Shown one piece after another: positions 9,009 through 16,935 of a DNA stretch of 64,000 nt. Under the pieces are notes generated by a model. It was given only the letters and a program-made list of their open reading frames with translations, had not been told where the DNA came from and made no database searches. How positions within the stretch are numbered: the stretch's first letter is position 1; each line of letters starts with the position of its first letter. Origin of the DNA: Calothrix parasitica NIES-267 (lineage in GTDB: Bacteria > Cyanobacteriota > Cyanobacteriia > Cyanobacteriales > Nostocaceae); NCBI RefSeq assembly GCF_002368095.1, contig NZ_AP018228.1:1-64000 (forward strand), given 5' to 3'. The position numbers and the translations under genes are program-made.

Positions 9009-9242
9009 TTAGAATCCACAAAATCTTACTGGGAAGGGCTTGCAGCCGAAACGGGATTCCCCGTTTCGGTATTGGTTGTTTCTATTAACAACTCCACCAT
9101 TGCTAACATTCGTTTGAACTCTATCAAAACCCAGAATAGCTTCGCGAGCAGTACTGCAATTATTGTTAGCTAAAATCTTCAACTGTAAAACTTCATCGAC
9201 GTTAATCCCGCGTGGGTCTGATAGTTCGGCATAATCATCCAT
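9009..9242 (-). CDS. Small hypothetical protein coupled to the AAA+ ATPase gene
   Basis: 77 codons whose ATG lies inside the end of the upstream ATPase gene (ATGGATGA overlap), an arrangement that usually means coupled translation. Residues 1-45 (MDDYAELSDPRGINVDEVLQ...) look like a normal soluble protein. The 3' third runs through a perfect hairpin (CCGAAACGGG-ATTC-CCCGTTTCGG, 9046-9069), so the natural C-terminus may have been replaced by an inserted palindrome. A small partner of the ATPase is plausible but unproven. Confidence 0.5.
   Translation of the reverse strand: MDDYAELSDPRGINVDEVLQLKILANNNCSTAREAILGFDRVQTNVSNGGVVNRNNQYRNGESRFGCKPFPVRFCGF
9046..9069. repeat. Perfect 10-bp hairpin inside the small gene
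   Basis: CCGAAACGGG, loop ATTC, CCCGTTTCGG. It lies in the coding frame of the 77-residue gene near its 3' end. No T-run follows on either strand, so a terminator is unlikely; an inserted palindromic repeat is the simplest reading. Confidence 0.65.
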
Positions 9243-10878
9243 AAATATTCACATTACTCAAAGCAAACTTTGATTCATCGACTTTTGAAGATGGTTTTGC
9301 TCTCGCTGCTGCTCGATTCCTCATTGCTTCAACTTTATCAGCTTCTCGAATAGCAAGAGGATTTATCCGTAGTCTTGCCTCAAGAATTGCTTCTAAATTG
9401 ATAACTAATTGAGGTAATTCATCAACGGGCACATTAACCGAATCGGAGTACATTTTACAGAAAGTACTACGAGCGGCATCTTCCACAATCAACTGAATTT
9501 CTGCACCTACGCATCTGTTAGTTGCCTTAAGAATTCGTCTCCACTCACTGTCTGTATAAGGAGATAATTCGGACTCTTGAACGAAGCGATTATCAAATCT
9601 AGCTAGATGGATATTGAAAATAGCATATCTTTCTTCATTATTTGGTAAGTCAATTTGGTAAATTTCGTCAAATCTTCCGCTACGTGTAAGTTCTGGTGGT
9701 AACACTTCCATCCTATTAGCAGAGGCAAATACAATTACGTCAGAAGTACGCTCTTGCATCCACGTAAGAAGTTTTCCTGCAAGACGCATCGCTAAATCAT
9801 CACCCCCAGCAAAGCCTTTATCTAGGTCATCAAAATAAAGTATGACCCGATTAATTGTATCAGCAAGTGCTAAAAGATTTTTTAGCTTCAATTCGGCTGC
9901 GTTACCATAACTGCGAAAATGACCCCAATCTACAACGATTAAAGGTAAACCTAAAATCTGAGAACAAACTTTAGCTGAATGGGATTTACCAGTACCAGGA
10001 GGACCAACCAACAAAATCCCTTTAGGTAAAGATAAGTTGTATGCTTTCCCAAGGGACGTATTAATTAATTTATATTTACGAAAAGCTTCTTGCATCAGCT
10101 CGTAACCACCCAGTTTTATCGAGGAGGGAGGTAAACACTCTACTCCATAAAATTTCTGTAATATTTCTGTTTTCTTATTGAGCAAGTATTGTTTAGTAAA
10201 CCTTAAATTGGTAAAAGCATTTTCCGATAAGGTAGCAGCAACAATTTTATGAATACTACCTATATGCAATCCAACTAATATAGACGCTATGCTTTTACAA
10301 TCTTCTCTTGTAAATCTACAAAATTCAGCTTCCAAATAGCAAGCAATCTGGTCTTCTGTAGGCAGCTTTTGAGTAACGACGGGAATAGAGGCTCCTATCT
10401 CTGGCAATAAGCTAGCATTAACTCCAAGCAGTATCATTAATTTGTCAGCACCGCTGTTATCAAAACTAAAGTTAATAATAGCGGACTTTATCCATTCCGA
10501 TATCAAGAAAAATTCTGCTTCTACCTGCTGATGATTTACATTCAACCAAGGAAGTACTCCATCAACTATAAATACTCCTTCTTGATTAAAATTTCTCCAA
10601 AATTGAAGAATATGAAAGTAGTCTAATGGTTGGTTTTTAGTTTGAAAGGGCACGTAATCATTAACTATATATTTTGTTAATTTTCGATTTGAACCCACCC
10701 CAATTTCTACAAAAGTATCTTCATCTATAGTCCATAAATAGCACTTTTTACCAACTGATTTTGTCTTCAAAGCTAAATTGGTTAGCAGTCTAATACGCTC
10801 CTGTAGAGGTGATTCCACAGCAATGACTGAAGATTTACACGACTGAGCGTTATCAAAAATATCTTCAACTATTTGCAT
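9235..10878 (-). CDS. Ycf46-like AAA+ ATPase
   Basis: 547 residues from the ATG at 10878 (MQIVEDIFDN); an upstream extension to 10956 has no homology signal. The C-terminal half is a classic AAA+ module: Walker A GPPGTGKS at residues 292-299, Walker B YFDDLD with Asp350-Asp351, sensor I FASANR and the arginine-finger motif TRSGRFDEIY. The N-terminal ~230 residues are variable, as in cyanobacterial/plastid Ycf46, whose substrates are poorly known. AAA+ proteins of this class remodel or unfold protein complexes. Placed between transfer genes and ParA-like genes; the coupled 77-residue protein may be an adaptor. Confidence 0.8.
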   Translation of the reverse strand: MQIVEDIFDNAQSCKSSVIAVESPLQERIRLLTNLALKTKSVGKKCYLWTIDEDTFVEIGVGSNRKLTKYIVNDYVPFQTKNQPLDYFHILQFWRNFNQEGVFIVDGVLPWLNVNHQQVEAEFFLISEWIKSAIINFSFDNSGADKLMILLGVNASLLPEIGASIPVVTQKLPTEDQIACYLEAEFCRFTREDCKSIASILVGLHIGSIHKIVAATLSENAFTNLRFTKQYLLNKKTEILQKFYGVECLPPSSIKLGGYELMQEAFRKYKLINTSLGKAYNLSLPKGILLVGPPGTGKSHSAKVCSQILGLPLIVVDWGHFRSYGNAAELKLKNLLALADTINRVILYFDDLDKGFAGGDDLAMRLAGKLLTWMQERTSDVIVFASANRMEVLPPELTRSGRFDEIYQIDLPNNEERYAIFNIHLARFDNRFVQESELSPYTDSEWRRILKATNRCVGAEIQLIVEDAARSTFCKMYSDSVNVPVDELPQLVINLEAILEARLRINPLAIREADKVEAMRNRAAARAKPSSKVDESKFALSNVNIYG

Positions 10879-10914
10879 TATTAATACTATTGAGGAGTTA
10901 GTACCGCTTTGCGG

Positions 10915-11172
10915 AAATAAGAAGTAAAAAATGAGAGGGCAGTCGGCAGTCGGCAATCGGCAGTCGGTTCCCCATCAATAAAGAATACGGGGTTTCTAAA
11001 ATCGGATACATTTTTTCTCGTACTACGCCGAACCGTTAGCGCAGCGTGTCCGGGACGGACATAAAAAATATTGTTCTTTTGCCATAAATAAATTCAGGGG
11101 CTTTAAACCTTTAAGGCAGTACAGAATCTGATTTTTCCACTGCCGACTGCCGACTGCCTTTTTTCGGTAAGA
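10915..11172. repeat. Inverted GGCAGTC heptamer pair
   Basis: GGCAGTCGGCAGTCGGCAAT (from about 10938) and its inverse CCACTGCCGACTGCCGACTGCC (11139-11160) enclose some 170 bp containing a CCGTTAGCGCAGCGTGTCC repeat fragment. GGCAGTC is a well-known cyanobacterial STRR unit. The gap up to 11384 otherwise holds an A+T-rich promoter region for the ParA-like gene and no gene. Confidence 0.65.
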
Positions 11173-11384
11173 AGTTTGATTTTCTAAGCAGCATATGATT
11201 TTTAGATGATATCAATATATCAACGCCGGTAGATTCAATTTACAAAATTTAAAAATTTAGCTCGTAGTTATTGGGAGATTATGCAATATTTTTTCCAAAT
11301 TTAGTATTTTAGTATGATGCCAGACAACCTATATTGCTGATATTAATATTTATTAGAAGCACAACGCCAGTTCATTTTTTTATT

Positions 11385-12266
11385 ATGCCAGTCAAATCTC
11401 AAGCTAAGGCACAGCCTACAAAGTCGCAAGCTAAAGTACAATCAGTTAACTTGGAAGCTGACTCTGTTTCAGCTAATTTAGAGCCTGTATTCAATAAACT
11501 TATCGGTTTTGAAGAATCTCAGAAAAACAGATTAATAATAGTTACTGGTGACAAAGGAGGTGTAGGAAAAAGCACATTTGCAAGAGGACTTCTACATACG
11601 TATCAATCAAGACAAGAATCTCCTATCGTTTTTGAAGCTGATAAGTCAAATCCTCAAGTGAAAAGATTTTATGGGAACTCTGGTTTAACGATAGAAGAAA
11701 CTGATATTACGAATGCTAATAAACTTGATGCATTTATTGATAAATTAGAAGTGAAGGTAAAAGATGATAACAAGAAAAATTTCAAAGAGAATGTCAAAAT
11801 TTTGATGGATTTACCGGCTCAATCTAATAGATTTTTCTTCGAGTTTATTAAAGACATGAACTTGTTTGAAATTTTACAAGAAAGATTGAAAATAAGAACA
11901 ACAGTTGTAATTGTATTAAGTCGAGTTAAAGATTGCATCTTTCAATTAGAATCTCTTTATAAAATTGCAGGAGAATCAGTTGATTACTTAATAGTTAAAA
12001 ATGGCTTTTTTGGTGAAGAAGAGGATTTTCGTCGTTACAATGACTCAGAAATTCGCAAACAGATTTTTGAAGAAAATAATTGTATTTGCGAGATATCGAT
12101 GCCTGAACTAATCGAACATGCTTTCGATTATATTGACGAATTAACTTTAACATTTGATAAAGCAATACAACCTGGGAACAGAATATCTGTAGAAGCGAGA
12201 ACGAAAAGTTGGGTCAGAAAATTTGAAAGCGCTATTCAACCAGCTTTACCTTTATTAAGACTATAA
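11385..12266 (+). CDS. ParA/MinD-superfamily P-loop ATPase
   Basis: 293 residues from the ATG at 11385 (MPVKSQAKAQPT). After a ~55-residue S/Q/A/K-rich tail comes the deviant Walker A GDKGGVGKST, typical of ParA/MinD, followed by a FEADKSN segment (A' motif region) and MDLPAQS in the Walker B position. Divergent from housekeeping ParA: the later DNA-binding signature is not evident. These ATPases form dimers with ATP and position plasmids or protein machines. It opens a plus-strand group with a second P-loop protein and a membrane protein, so a transfer- or partition-related positioning role is likely. Confidence 0.7.
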   Translation: MPVKSQAKAQPTKSQAKVQSVNLEADSVSANLEPVFNKLIGFEESQKNRLIIVTGDKGGVGKSTFARGLLHTYQSRQESPIVFEADKSNPQVKRFYGNSGLTIEETDITNANKLDAFIDKLEVKVKDDNKKNFKENVKILMDLPAQSNRFFFEFIKDMNLFEILQERLKIRTTVVIVLSRVKDCIFQLESLYKIAGESVDYLIVKNGFFGEEEDFRRYNDSEIRKQIFEENNCICEISMPELIEHAFDYIDELTLTFDKAIQPGNRISVEARTKSWVRKFESAIQPALPLLRL

Positions 12267-12288
12267 GATTTACCTTCATCCACTTGGG

Positions 12289-12562
12289 ATTAAGTAAGAA
12301 GTAAGAAGTAAGAAGTTTGATTTTTTAGGATTTTCAGCCATTTTTAATGGTTGTATTATTTAATTGGTGCTGTACTAGTTTTTTTTCACAAGTAATAAGA
12401 AATAAGCATTTATGTAAACCTCTCCTACTCAAGGTAAAAGATTCAAATAATAATAATATGGTTTTCATTCGTCTGTTAAAGACGAGGCTTTGTACATGAA
12501 AAAGTGGACTTTATTCATTACTTCTTACTTCTTACTTCCTACTTACTTGTTACTTACAAAAA
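12289..12562. repeat. STRR-bounded intergenic element with hairpin
   Basis: TAAGTAAGAAGTAAGAAGT at about 12291-12313 is inverted against the TTACTTC run at about 12515-12560. Between them lie TTTTCAGCCATTTTTAATGG (also found inverted near 31345-31365), an AATTGGTGCTG fragment of the conserved core, and the hairpin CGTCTGTTAAAGACG near 12470 followed by GCTTTGTACATGAAAAAGTG, a block that recurs near 32010. Confidence 0.6.
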
Positions 12563-12569
12563 GTATTCC

Positions 12570-13295
12570 ATGCATAAAAACATTTTGCAAAAACGAGTTG
12601 TAATTGCATTGGGGGATTCTCGCGTTGGCAAGTCTACTTGTATAAAACTATTAGTAGATTTACTACGCTGTAATAATAAACAATTTCTTTTATATGATTT
12701 AGATGCAAGAAATAAGTTTATTGGTTATCGTAATTACGTTCCCCTATGTGATAACCTTAATTTTTTCAAAGGAAATACTGACGTTATTTTAGATGATATA
12801 AAGGATACAGATGTGTCAGTAATACTTGTAGATATGCCAGGGCAATATATAACCTCTATAATCAACGAAATAGAGGATTGCTGTCTGTTTGAAAAATTAG
12901 CAGAGTTAGATTGGCAGATTACTTTTTTACAACCAATCTCACATAGAAATGACTGCATTAACTATTTGAAACAGATAATGAATTATGCTGATGTAAATGC
13001 TAATTATGTGGTTGTAAAAAATTTATATTTTGACAAATATTTTATTAAGTTTGAGAAAGAAGTTGTAAATAAATTACATCAATTAAATGGAGAAATTATT
13101 AACTTAGGCGAATTACAGAAAAATGTTTATGAGGTTGTAGATAAATTTGAATTACCTTACAAGGAAAGTTGTGAAAACGTTGAATTATTTTTATTATACA
13201 GAAGCTATTTATTTCGGTGGATGAAAAGTTTTACACAACAGATTGCCGATAATATTTTAGCAGCAAAATATTTAGGAATTTATAGTTTATCTTAA
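12570..13295 (+). CDS. P-loop NTPase related to the upstream ParA-like protein
   Basis: 241 residues from the ATG at 12570 (MHKNILQKRV); the longer frame upstream is translated repeat sequence. It has a P-loop GDSRVGKST near residues 16-24, a DLDAR segment and VDMPGQY as Walker B. The plan follows the ParA-like protein at 11385 (same P-loop spacing, DMP/DLP motif, similar length), but the GGVGK signature is altered to SRVGK. Probably a diverged paralogue or heterodimer partner. The next gene starts 14 bases downstream. Confidence 0.6.
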   Translation: MHKNILQKRVVIALGDSRVGKSTCIKLLVDLLRCNNKQFLLYDLDARNKFIGYRNYVPLCDNLNFFKGNTDVILDDIKDTDVSVILVDMPGQYITSIINEIEDCCLFEKLAELDWQITFLQPISHRNDCINYLKQIMNYADVNANYVVVKNLYFDKYFIKFEKEVVNKLHQLNGEIINLGELQKNVYEVVDKFELPYKESCENVELFLLYRSYLFRWMKSFTQQIADNILAAKYLGIYSLS

Positions 13296-13309
13296 CTCAA
13301 ATTATTCTT

Positions 13310-13957
13310 ATGTACGATGAAGATAAACTGCTACAAGGATATTCGTCCGAAGAACGCGAACGTATTCGAGAGCTGACTGCTCGACTTGGAATATCTAAAG
13401 ATGACCCGATGTTTCAAGTAATGGCAGCTTTAGGTAAATGTGAATATAAAGTGGATCAGGTGATAAATTCATTTGACGGAATGACTAGTTCATGGTCAAT
13501 GATGCTTGATGAAAAATTGTATACATTTTCTGAATCATCTAAGACTACTTCTCAAGCTTGGGTTAATTCAGCTATAAAAGATTCATTCACTGAATTGGTA
13601 AAAGTTAAAAATAATTCCACCCATCAACTCTATAGAGATGGATTCATATTTCTTAGACCCTTATGGATTGCTATTGCTACCGGTGCTATTTTAGCGAGTG
13701 GTGCATTTATTGGGAGTGGTATTAGTTACAGCATTTTTTTATCAGCAACACACAAAGGTAGTTCTATTACCGAGCGACTTACTCCAAAAGAACTTAAGGT
13801 AATTAGTTGGCTTGAATCTGAAGAAGGTAAAACTACTTATAAGATAATAAGCGAAAATATGGAAACGATTAAATTCTGCCAAAAAAATTTTTCTAAACTA
13901 AATAAAATTTCTAAATTAAATGAAACTTGTACAATAAATATTCTTGAGGATAAATAA
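13310..13957 (+). CDS. Single-pass membrane protein, possibly DUF6753-like
   Basis: 215 residues. A soluble N-terminal part begins with a charged helix and the stretch ISKDDPMFQVMAALG, which I associate with DUF6753 proteins of cyanobacterial plasmids. It is followed by one glycine/alanine-rich membrane segment (about residues 118-148) and a C-terminal ~65-residue soluble tail. Only 14 bases separate it from the P-loop gene upstream, so the two are probably co-transcribed. A membrane anchor for ParA-like ATPases is a reasonable inference; the family name is from memory. Confidence 0.55.
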   Translation: MYDEDKLLQGYSSEERERIRELTARLGISKDDPMFQVMAALGKCEYKVDQVINSFDGMTSSWSMMLDEKLYTFSESSKTTSQAWVNSAIKDSFTELVKVKNNSTHQLYRDGFIFLRPLWIAIATGAILASGAFIGSGISYSIFLSATHKGSSITERLTPKELKVISWLESEEGKTTYKIISENMETIKFCQKNFSKLNKISKLNETCTINILEDK

Positions 13958-13962
13958 AATTA

Positions 13963-14011
13963 ACATCTTCCAAAAATAGGATATGCGGCTTATCCTTTTT
14001 TCAGAAGATGT
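13963..14011. terminator. Bidirectional terminator between convergent genes
   Basis: Nested stems: ACATCTTC (13963-13970) pairs with GAAGATGT (14004-14011), and inside AGGATA-TGCGGCT-TATCCT carries A-run and T-run flanks on both sides. It lies exactly between the converging DUF6753-like gene and the LuxR-type gene and can stop transcription from both. Confidence 0.75.
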
Positions 14012-14022
14012 GAGGAGCTTTA

Positions 14023-14619
14023 TTATTTGGCTTCAATAATATCTAAGTCACTTAGCTTTAAGTATTCAAACTTTATACCTTTAGCTATTGCTTGCACTCT
14101 ATTTTTAGCAGAGAACTTTGAGAATATTGAAGCTATTTGTGACCTAACAGTAGAAAGAGTTTTACCGTTTATATTTGCTATTTGCTGATTTGAATAACCA
14201 ACAGCAACAAACTTCAGTACTTCAATTTCTATATCTGTAAGAGGTTGATGACTGCTTTGCTTAATCTTATCAGTTAATACATCTAAGCAAAAATGAGAAA
14301 GTTCTAGATTTGTCTGATAATCAACCTTAGAGTTATCTTGATTAGTATATGTAATTGATTGTGCAGACGAATTAGAATCTCTACTTATTGAATATGCATA
14401 GTCTGCACGAGATTCTGGAGCTAAGTTAAGTATATCCCTAACTAAATTTACATCAACTATCGCAATGTCCATATTAATATCTCTAATAGTATCTGTAAAG
14501 TCTTTTTCATTACTACAGTAAGCTATTAGTTGCATATCCGATTGGTTTTCTACAATTGATTTTATGCCAAGCATAGTTGAAGGTTTGCCTTCTAGGATAA
14601 TCACATTTATAGGCTTCAT
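14023..14619 (-). CDS. LuxR-type response regulator with shortened receiver
   Basis: 198 residues. The first ~60 look like the beginning of a receiver domain (VIILEGKPSTMLGIKSIV, then IAIVDVNLV with candidate phospho-acceptor Asp56), but the remaining receiver strands and the conserved lysine are not recognisable; a serine/asparagine-rich linker follows. Residues ~130-190 are a LuxR/NarL helix-turn-helix (LTDIEIEVLKFVAVGYSNQQIA...VRSQIASIFSKF). It probably binds DNA without classic phosphorelay control. Monocistronic. Candidate regulator of the palindromic promoters in this window, though nothing links them directly. Confidence 0.75.
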   Translation of the reverse strand: MKPINVIILEGKPSTMLGIKSIVENQSDMQLIAYCSNEKDFTDTIRDINMDIAIVDVNLVRDILNLAPESRADYAYSISRDSNSSAQSITYTNQDNSKVDYQTNLELSHFCLDVLTDKIKQSSHQPLTDIEIEVLKFVAVGYSNQQIANINGKTLSTVRSQIASIFSKFSAKNRVQAIAKGIKFEYLKLSDLDIIEAK

Positions 14620-14749
14620 ATTTCTTAATTGCAGTCTCCTTAATTCATATTTTATATATAAATTATTAGCTAATGGTATTACTACCTTTTTTCAAAACAT
14701 TTACGATATTTCATATTAATTATGTTATTTTCGCTAGAAGATTACCTAT

Positions 14750-15060
14750 GAGAAGTAAGAAGTAAAAAGTAAGAAGTAAGAAGTAATACCTCTACCGCTC
14801 AGGGTAGAAAATTCAAGTAATAAGTAAGAAGTAATAAATAAAGTTCGGTCGTTCATGTATAAATTTTCGTCTTTAAAAGACGAATAAAAACCCACGTTAT
14901 CCCTGCCGCCAAATCCTCTACATTTTAGTTAGAGGTACTACTTCTCACTTCTTACTTGTGAATTAGATAATTGGTGGTGACAATTATTTTTTCATGAGAA
15001 CTACCTTAAACGTCCGGTTGTACTACTTCTTACTTCTTACTTCTTACTTCTTACTTATTT
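14750..15060. repeat. Largest STRR-bounded element, second copy of the conserved core
   Basis: AGAAGTAAGAAGTAAAAAGT heptamers (about 14752-14835) are inverted against the TTACTTC run at 15028-15058. Inside, from left to right: the TCGTCTTTAAAAGACGA hairpin and CCACGTTATCCCTGCCGCC block (matching 583-650), then the core at 14965-15040 (matching 7017-7090). The gap 14620-15061 carries this element and the promoter side of the LuxR gene, and no gene. Confidence 0.65.
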
Positions 15061-15061
15061 C

Positions 15062-15514
15062 TCAAGATATTCTAAATTCTTTAACTATTTCATATGTACG
15101 AGTTGTTTTTAATTTTACTCCCCATTTCAATTCAATTAGTATACTTATAGTTCTTATTGTCCAAACATTTTTGTCTATTCCGTATTTTGCAGGCTCATCA
15201 GACAGCAACACTCTTCTTAATTCTTGCTTATTTTCTAAAGTCAATTTCGAGCTAACTTTATGACTGATTGGTTTTACTAATTCATCTAAACCACCAGTTA
15301 AATATTTATCTATCCATGTTGTGATAGTTTTATATTCGCAATGCAGTAATTCCGATACTTCTGTCCTAGTCTTGTCATCATACAAGTATCTAATTGCTAA
15401 TAACCTTTTCCGTAAATAATCTTTCTGATTCTGGTAGTATAATTTTTGCCATAGCTGCAAGTCTAATTCGCGTTCACATAATTGCATGGTTTTATTTGTA
15501 AAAGAATCAGCCAT
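15062..15514 (-). CDS. Helix-turn-helix protein, IS630-type transposase N-terminal part
   Basis: 150 residues from the ATG at 15514 with AAGGATG upstream. It matches the N-terminal winged-helix portion of IS630/Tc1-like transposases (QKDYLRKRLLAIRYLYDDKTRTEVSELL, then TITTWIDKYL...GGLDEL). The DDE catalytic half is absent: after the frame ends at 15062 comes the repeat element. In some IS630 elements this is a separate first ORF; here nothing resembling the second follows. Either a remnant or a domesticated DNA-binding protein. Confidence 0.65.
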   Translation of the reverse strand: MADSFTNKTMQLCERELDLQLWQKLYYQNQKDYLRKRLLAIRYLYDDKTRTEVSELLHCEYKTITTWIDKYLTGGLDELVKPISHKVSSKLTLENKQELRRVLLSDEPAKYGIDKNVWTIRTISILIELKWGVKLKTTRTYEIVKEFRIS

Positions 15515-15776
15515 AAAGCATCCTTGATTACACAACTGCAATATCTAAAATCGCATTATAGGTAATTTTCTACCGAAAAAAAATAAGCTGGCTACTATAG
15601 CTATAAATACGTCTATTCTCACTTTTATTAAGATACGATAATTTTTGTTTTTTCTAGTAAAATTATCCATAAATTAAAGATTGTAACTCAATACAAGCGT
15701 TGTTATATGCATTCAGATTTAGGTCAAATGAGCTAACTATTTATATAGTTAAAAGTTAAAATAAAAATTATATAGT

Positions 15777-16070
15777 ATGATTCAATTAAATAGATTAAGA
15801 TACTATTACTTTCAATATATAATTGTTATGATAGGTAAAATAATTGATTGGTTTAAAAAACCTGATGGTTTTGAAAGTTTACTTGAAAATATTTTATTTA
15901 TTTTTGCGTTGATAGCTATTTTTATTAAGTGGTTTGAGATGAATAAGAATTTTTTAGTTTTTGCATTACTTGCATTTATACTTATTCCATCAATAAAAGT
16001 TGATAGAAAATATAAACGTATAATAGTAAGCTCATTAATTTTATATATGTTTGTAATGAATATTATATGA
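15777..16070 (+). CDS. Small hydrophobic membrane protein
   Basis: 97 codons from the ATG at 15777, or 80 from the internal ATG at 15828 (MIGKIIDWFKKP). Three hydrophobic segments (around residues 38-52, 58-72 and 81-96) separated by short basic or charged turns. Very A+T rich, no close neighbour on the same strand, and no recognised family. It could be a small toxin-like or accessory membrane protein; nothing in the context settles this. Confidence 0.45.
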   Translation: MIQLNRLRYYYFQYIIVMIGKIIDWFKKPDGFESLLENILFIFALIAIFIKWFEMNKNFLVFALLAFILIPSIKVDRKYKRIIVSSLILYMFVMNII

Positions 16071-16084
16071 AATAGTTGGGAGTA

Positions 16085-16720
16085 CTAAATTTCAATATTA
16101 TAGTCATTTTGTGTAGTTTGCTGATTTCTTTTTTTAATATTTTGTAAGTTATCAAAGCTTTCTTTAATTCGTATTAATTCCTGTAGAGTTATTGAATATG
16201 TGATTACCTGAAATATTTTATCCTTATTTTTAACAGCTTCTAATGCAATGATTAAAGATGTTGAATTTATTTGTTGATATTCTATAGTTAGTTTTTGATT
16301 ATCCTGCTTAAAATCTAAGGTAGTTACATAATCATCATATTCATAACTTTTTTGATAATCATCTTTGTTAATACCTTTTATTATGACTCCTCGGACTATA
16401 TGAGGAATAATTTGTTCAAGATTTCTTACATCTGCTATTTTATCCGAATCACTATGGTAATTTGGTTCATAATTTTTGTAACCTATATCTGTTTCACTCA
16501 TAAAATCTTCATTGTTGGGTTGATATTTTAAGTGTGCTAAATTATTAGAATTATCGTAATATTTGGAAAAAGTTGTTGTTTCAGATTTTAGATTTGAAAT
16601 AGATTTATCTTGAACTTGGCTAAGTATTATAGATAATTTGTACGCCATTAGGTTATTTGAATGTCCGCTACCTTCATTTAAATTAGAAATATTCTCTAAT
16701 AATTTTGTGTATTTGCTCAT
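16085..16720 (-). CDS. Hypothetical protein downstream of the giant polymerase gene
   Basis: 211 residues, asparagine-, serine- and tyrosine-rich, no membrane segment or known motif. The C-terminal ~90 residues (TLDFKQDNQKLTIEYQQ..., then LIIALEAV) look like a small beta-sheet domain ending in a helix. It lies 207 bases beyond the end of the giant gene on the same strand, separated by a repeat element, so it may be the last gene of that transcription unit. Confidence 0.5.
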   Translation of the reverse strand: MSKYTKLLENISNLNEGSGHSNNLMAYKLSIILSQVQDKSISNLKSETTTFSKYYDNSNNLAHLKYQPNNEDFMSETDIGYKNYEPNYHSDSDKIADVRNLEQIIPHIVRGVIIKGINKDDYQKSYEYDDYVTTLDFKQDNQKLTIEYQQINSTSLIIALEAVKNKDKIFQVITYSITLQELIRIKESFDNLQNIKKRNQQTTQNDYNIEI

Positions 16721-16752
16721 TTGCTATTGAGTGATTTGCTAAACAGTCAAAA

Positions 16753-16935
16753 GTAATAGTAAGTAAGAAATAAGAAGTAATAAATATTGTCCGTTATTTT
16801 GGTACAAAGTTTCATCTTTTAAAGATGAATAAAAACCAAACTATTATTATTATTACTTCTTCAGCATTTAGTATACTATTTAAATATTCGTAAAAAGGCA
16901 GTCTCCATGAAAAAATAATTGTCATCACTAATTAC
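16753..16935. repeat. Short STRR element with inverted core copy
   Basis: AAGTAAGAAATAAGAAGTAA (about 16758-16780) faces ATTATTACTTCTTCAG (about 16848-16863). It holds the TTTCATCTTTTAAAGATGAA hairpin near 16812-16831 and, at 16901-16933, an inverted copy of the GACAATTATTTTTTCATGGAG core found at 7030 and 14979. The last bases overlap the stop of the giant gene. Confidence 0.55.

Noticed and set aside
8755-9012. Open plus-strand stretch of ~85 codons between the hypothetical gene and the AAA+ neighbour
   Set aside because: No start codon with a ribosome site and no recognisable domain; it overlaps the start of the opposite gene. Could be a remnant, but chance is as likely.
368-15060. CRISPR-like appearance of repeated AGTAAGAAG arrays
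   Set aside because: Units are contiguous 7-mers without unique spacers, and no cas genes are present; they are STRR repeats.
15062-15514. Complete IS630 insertion sequence
   Set aside because: Only the N-terminal helix-turn-helix part is present; no DDE half and no terminal inverted repeats were found around it.
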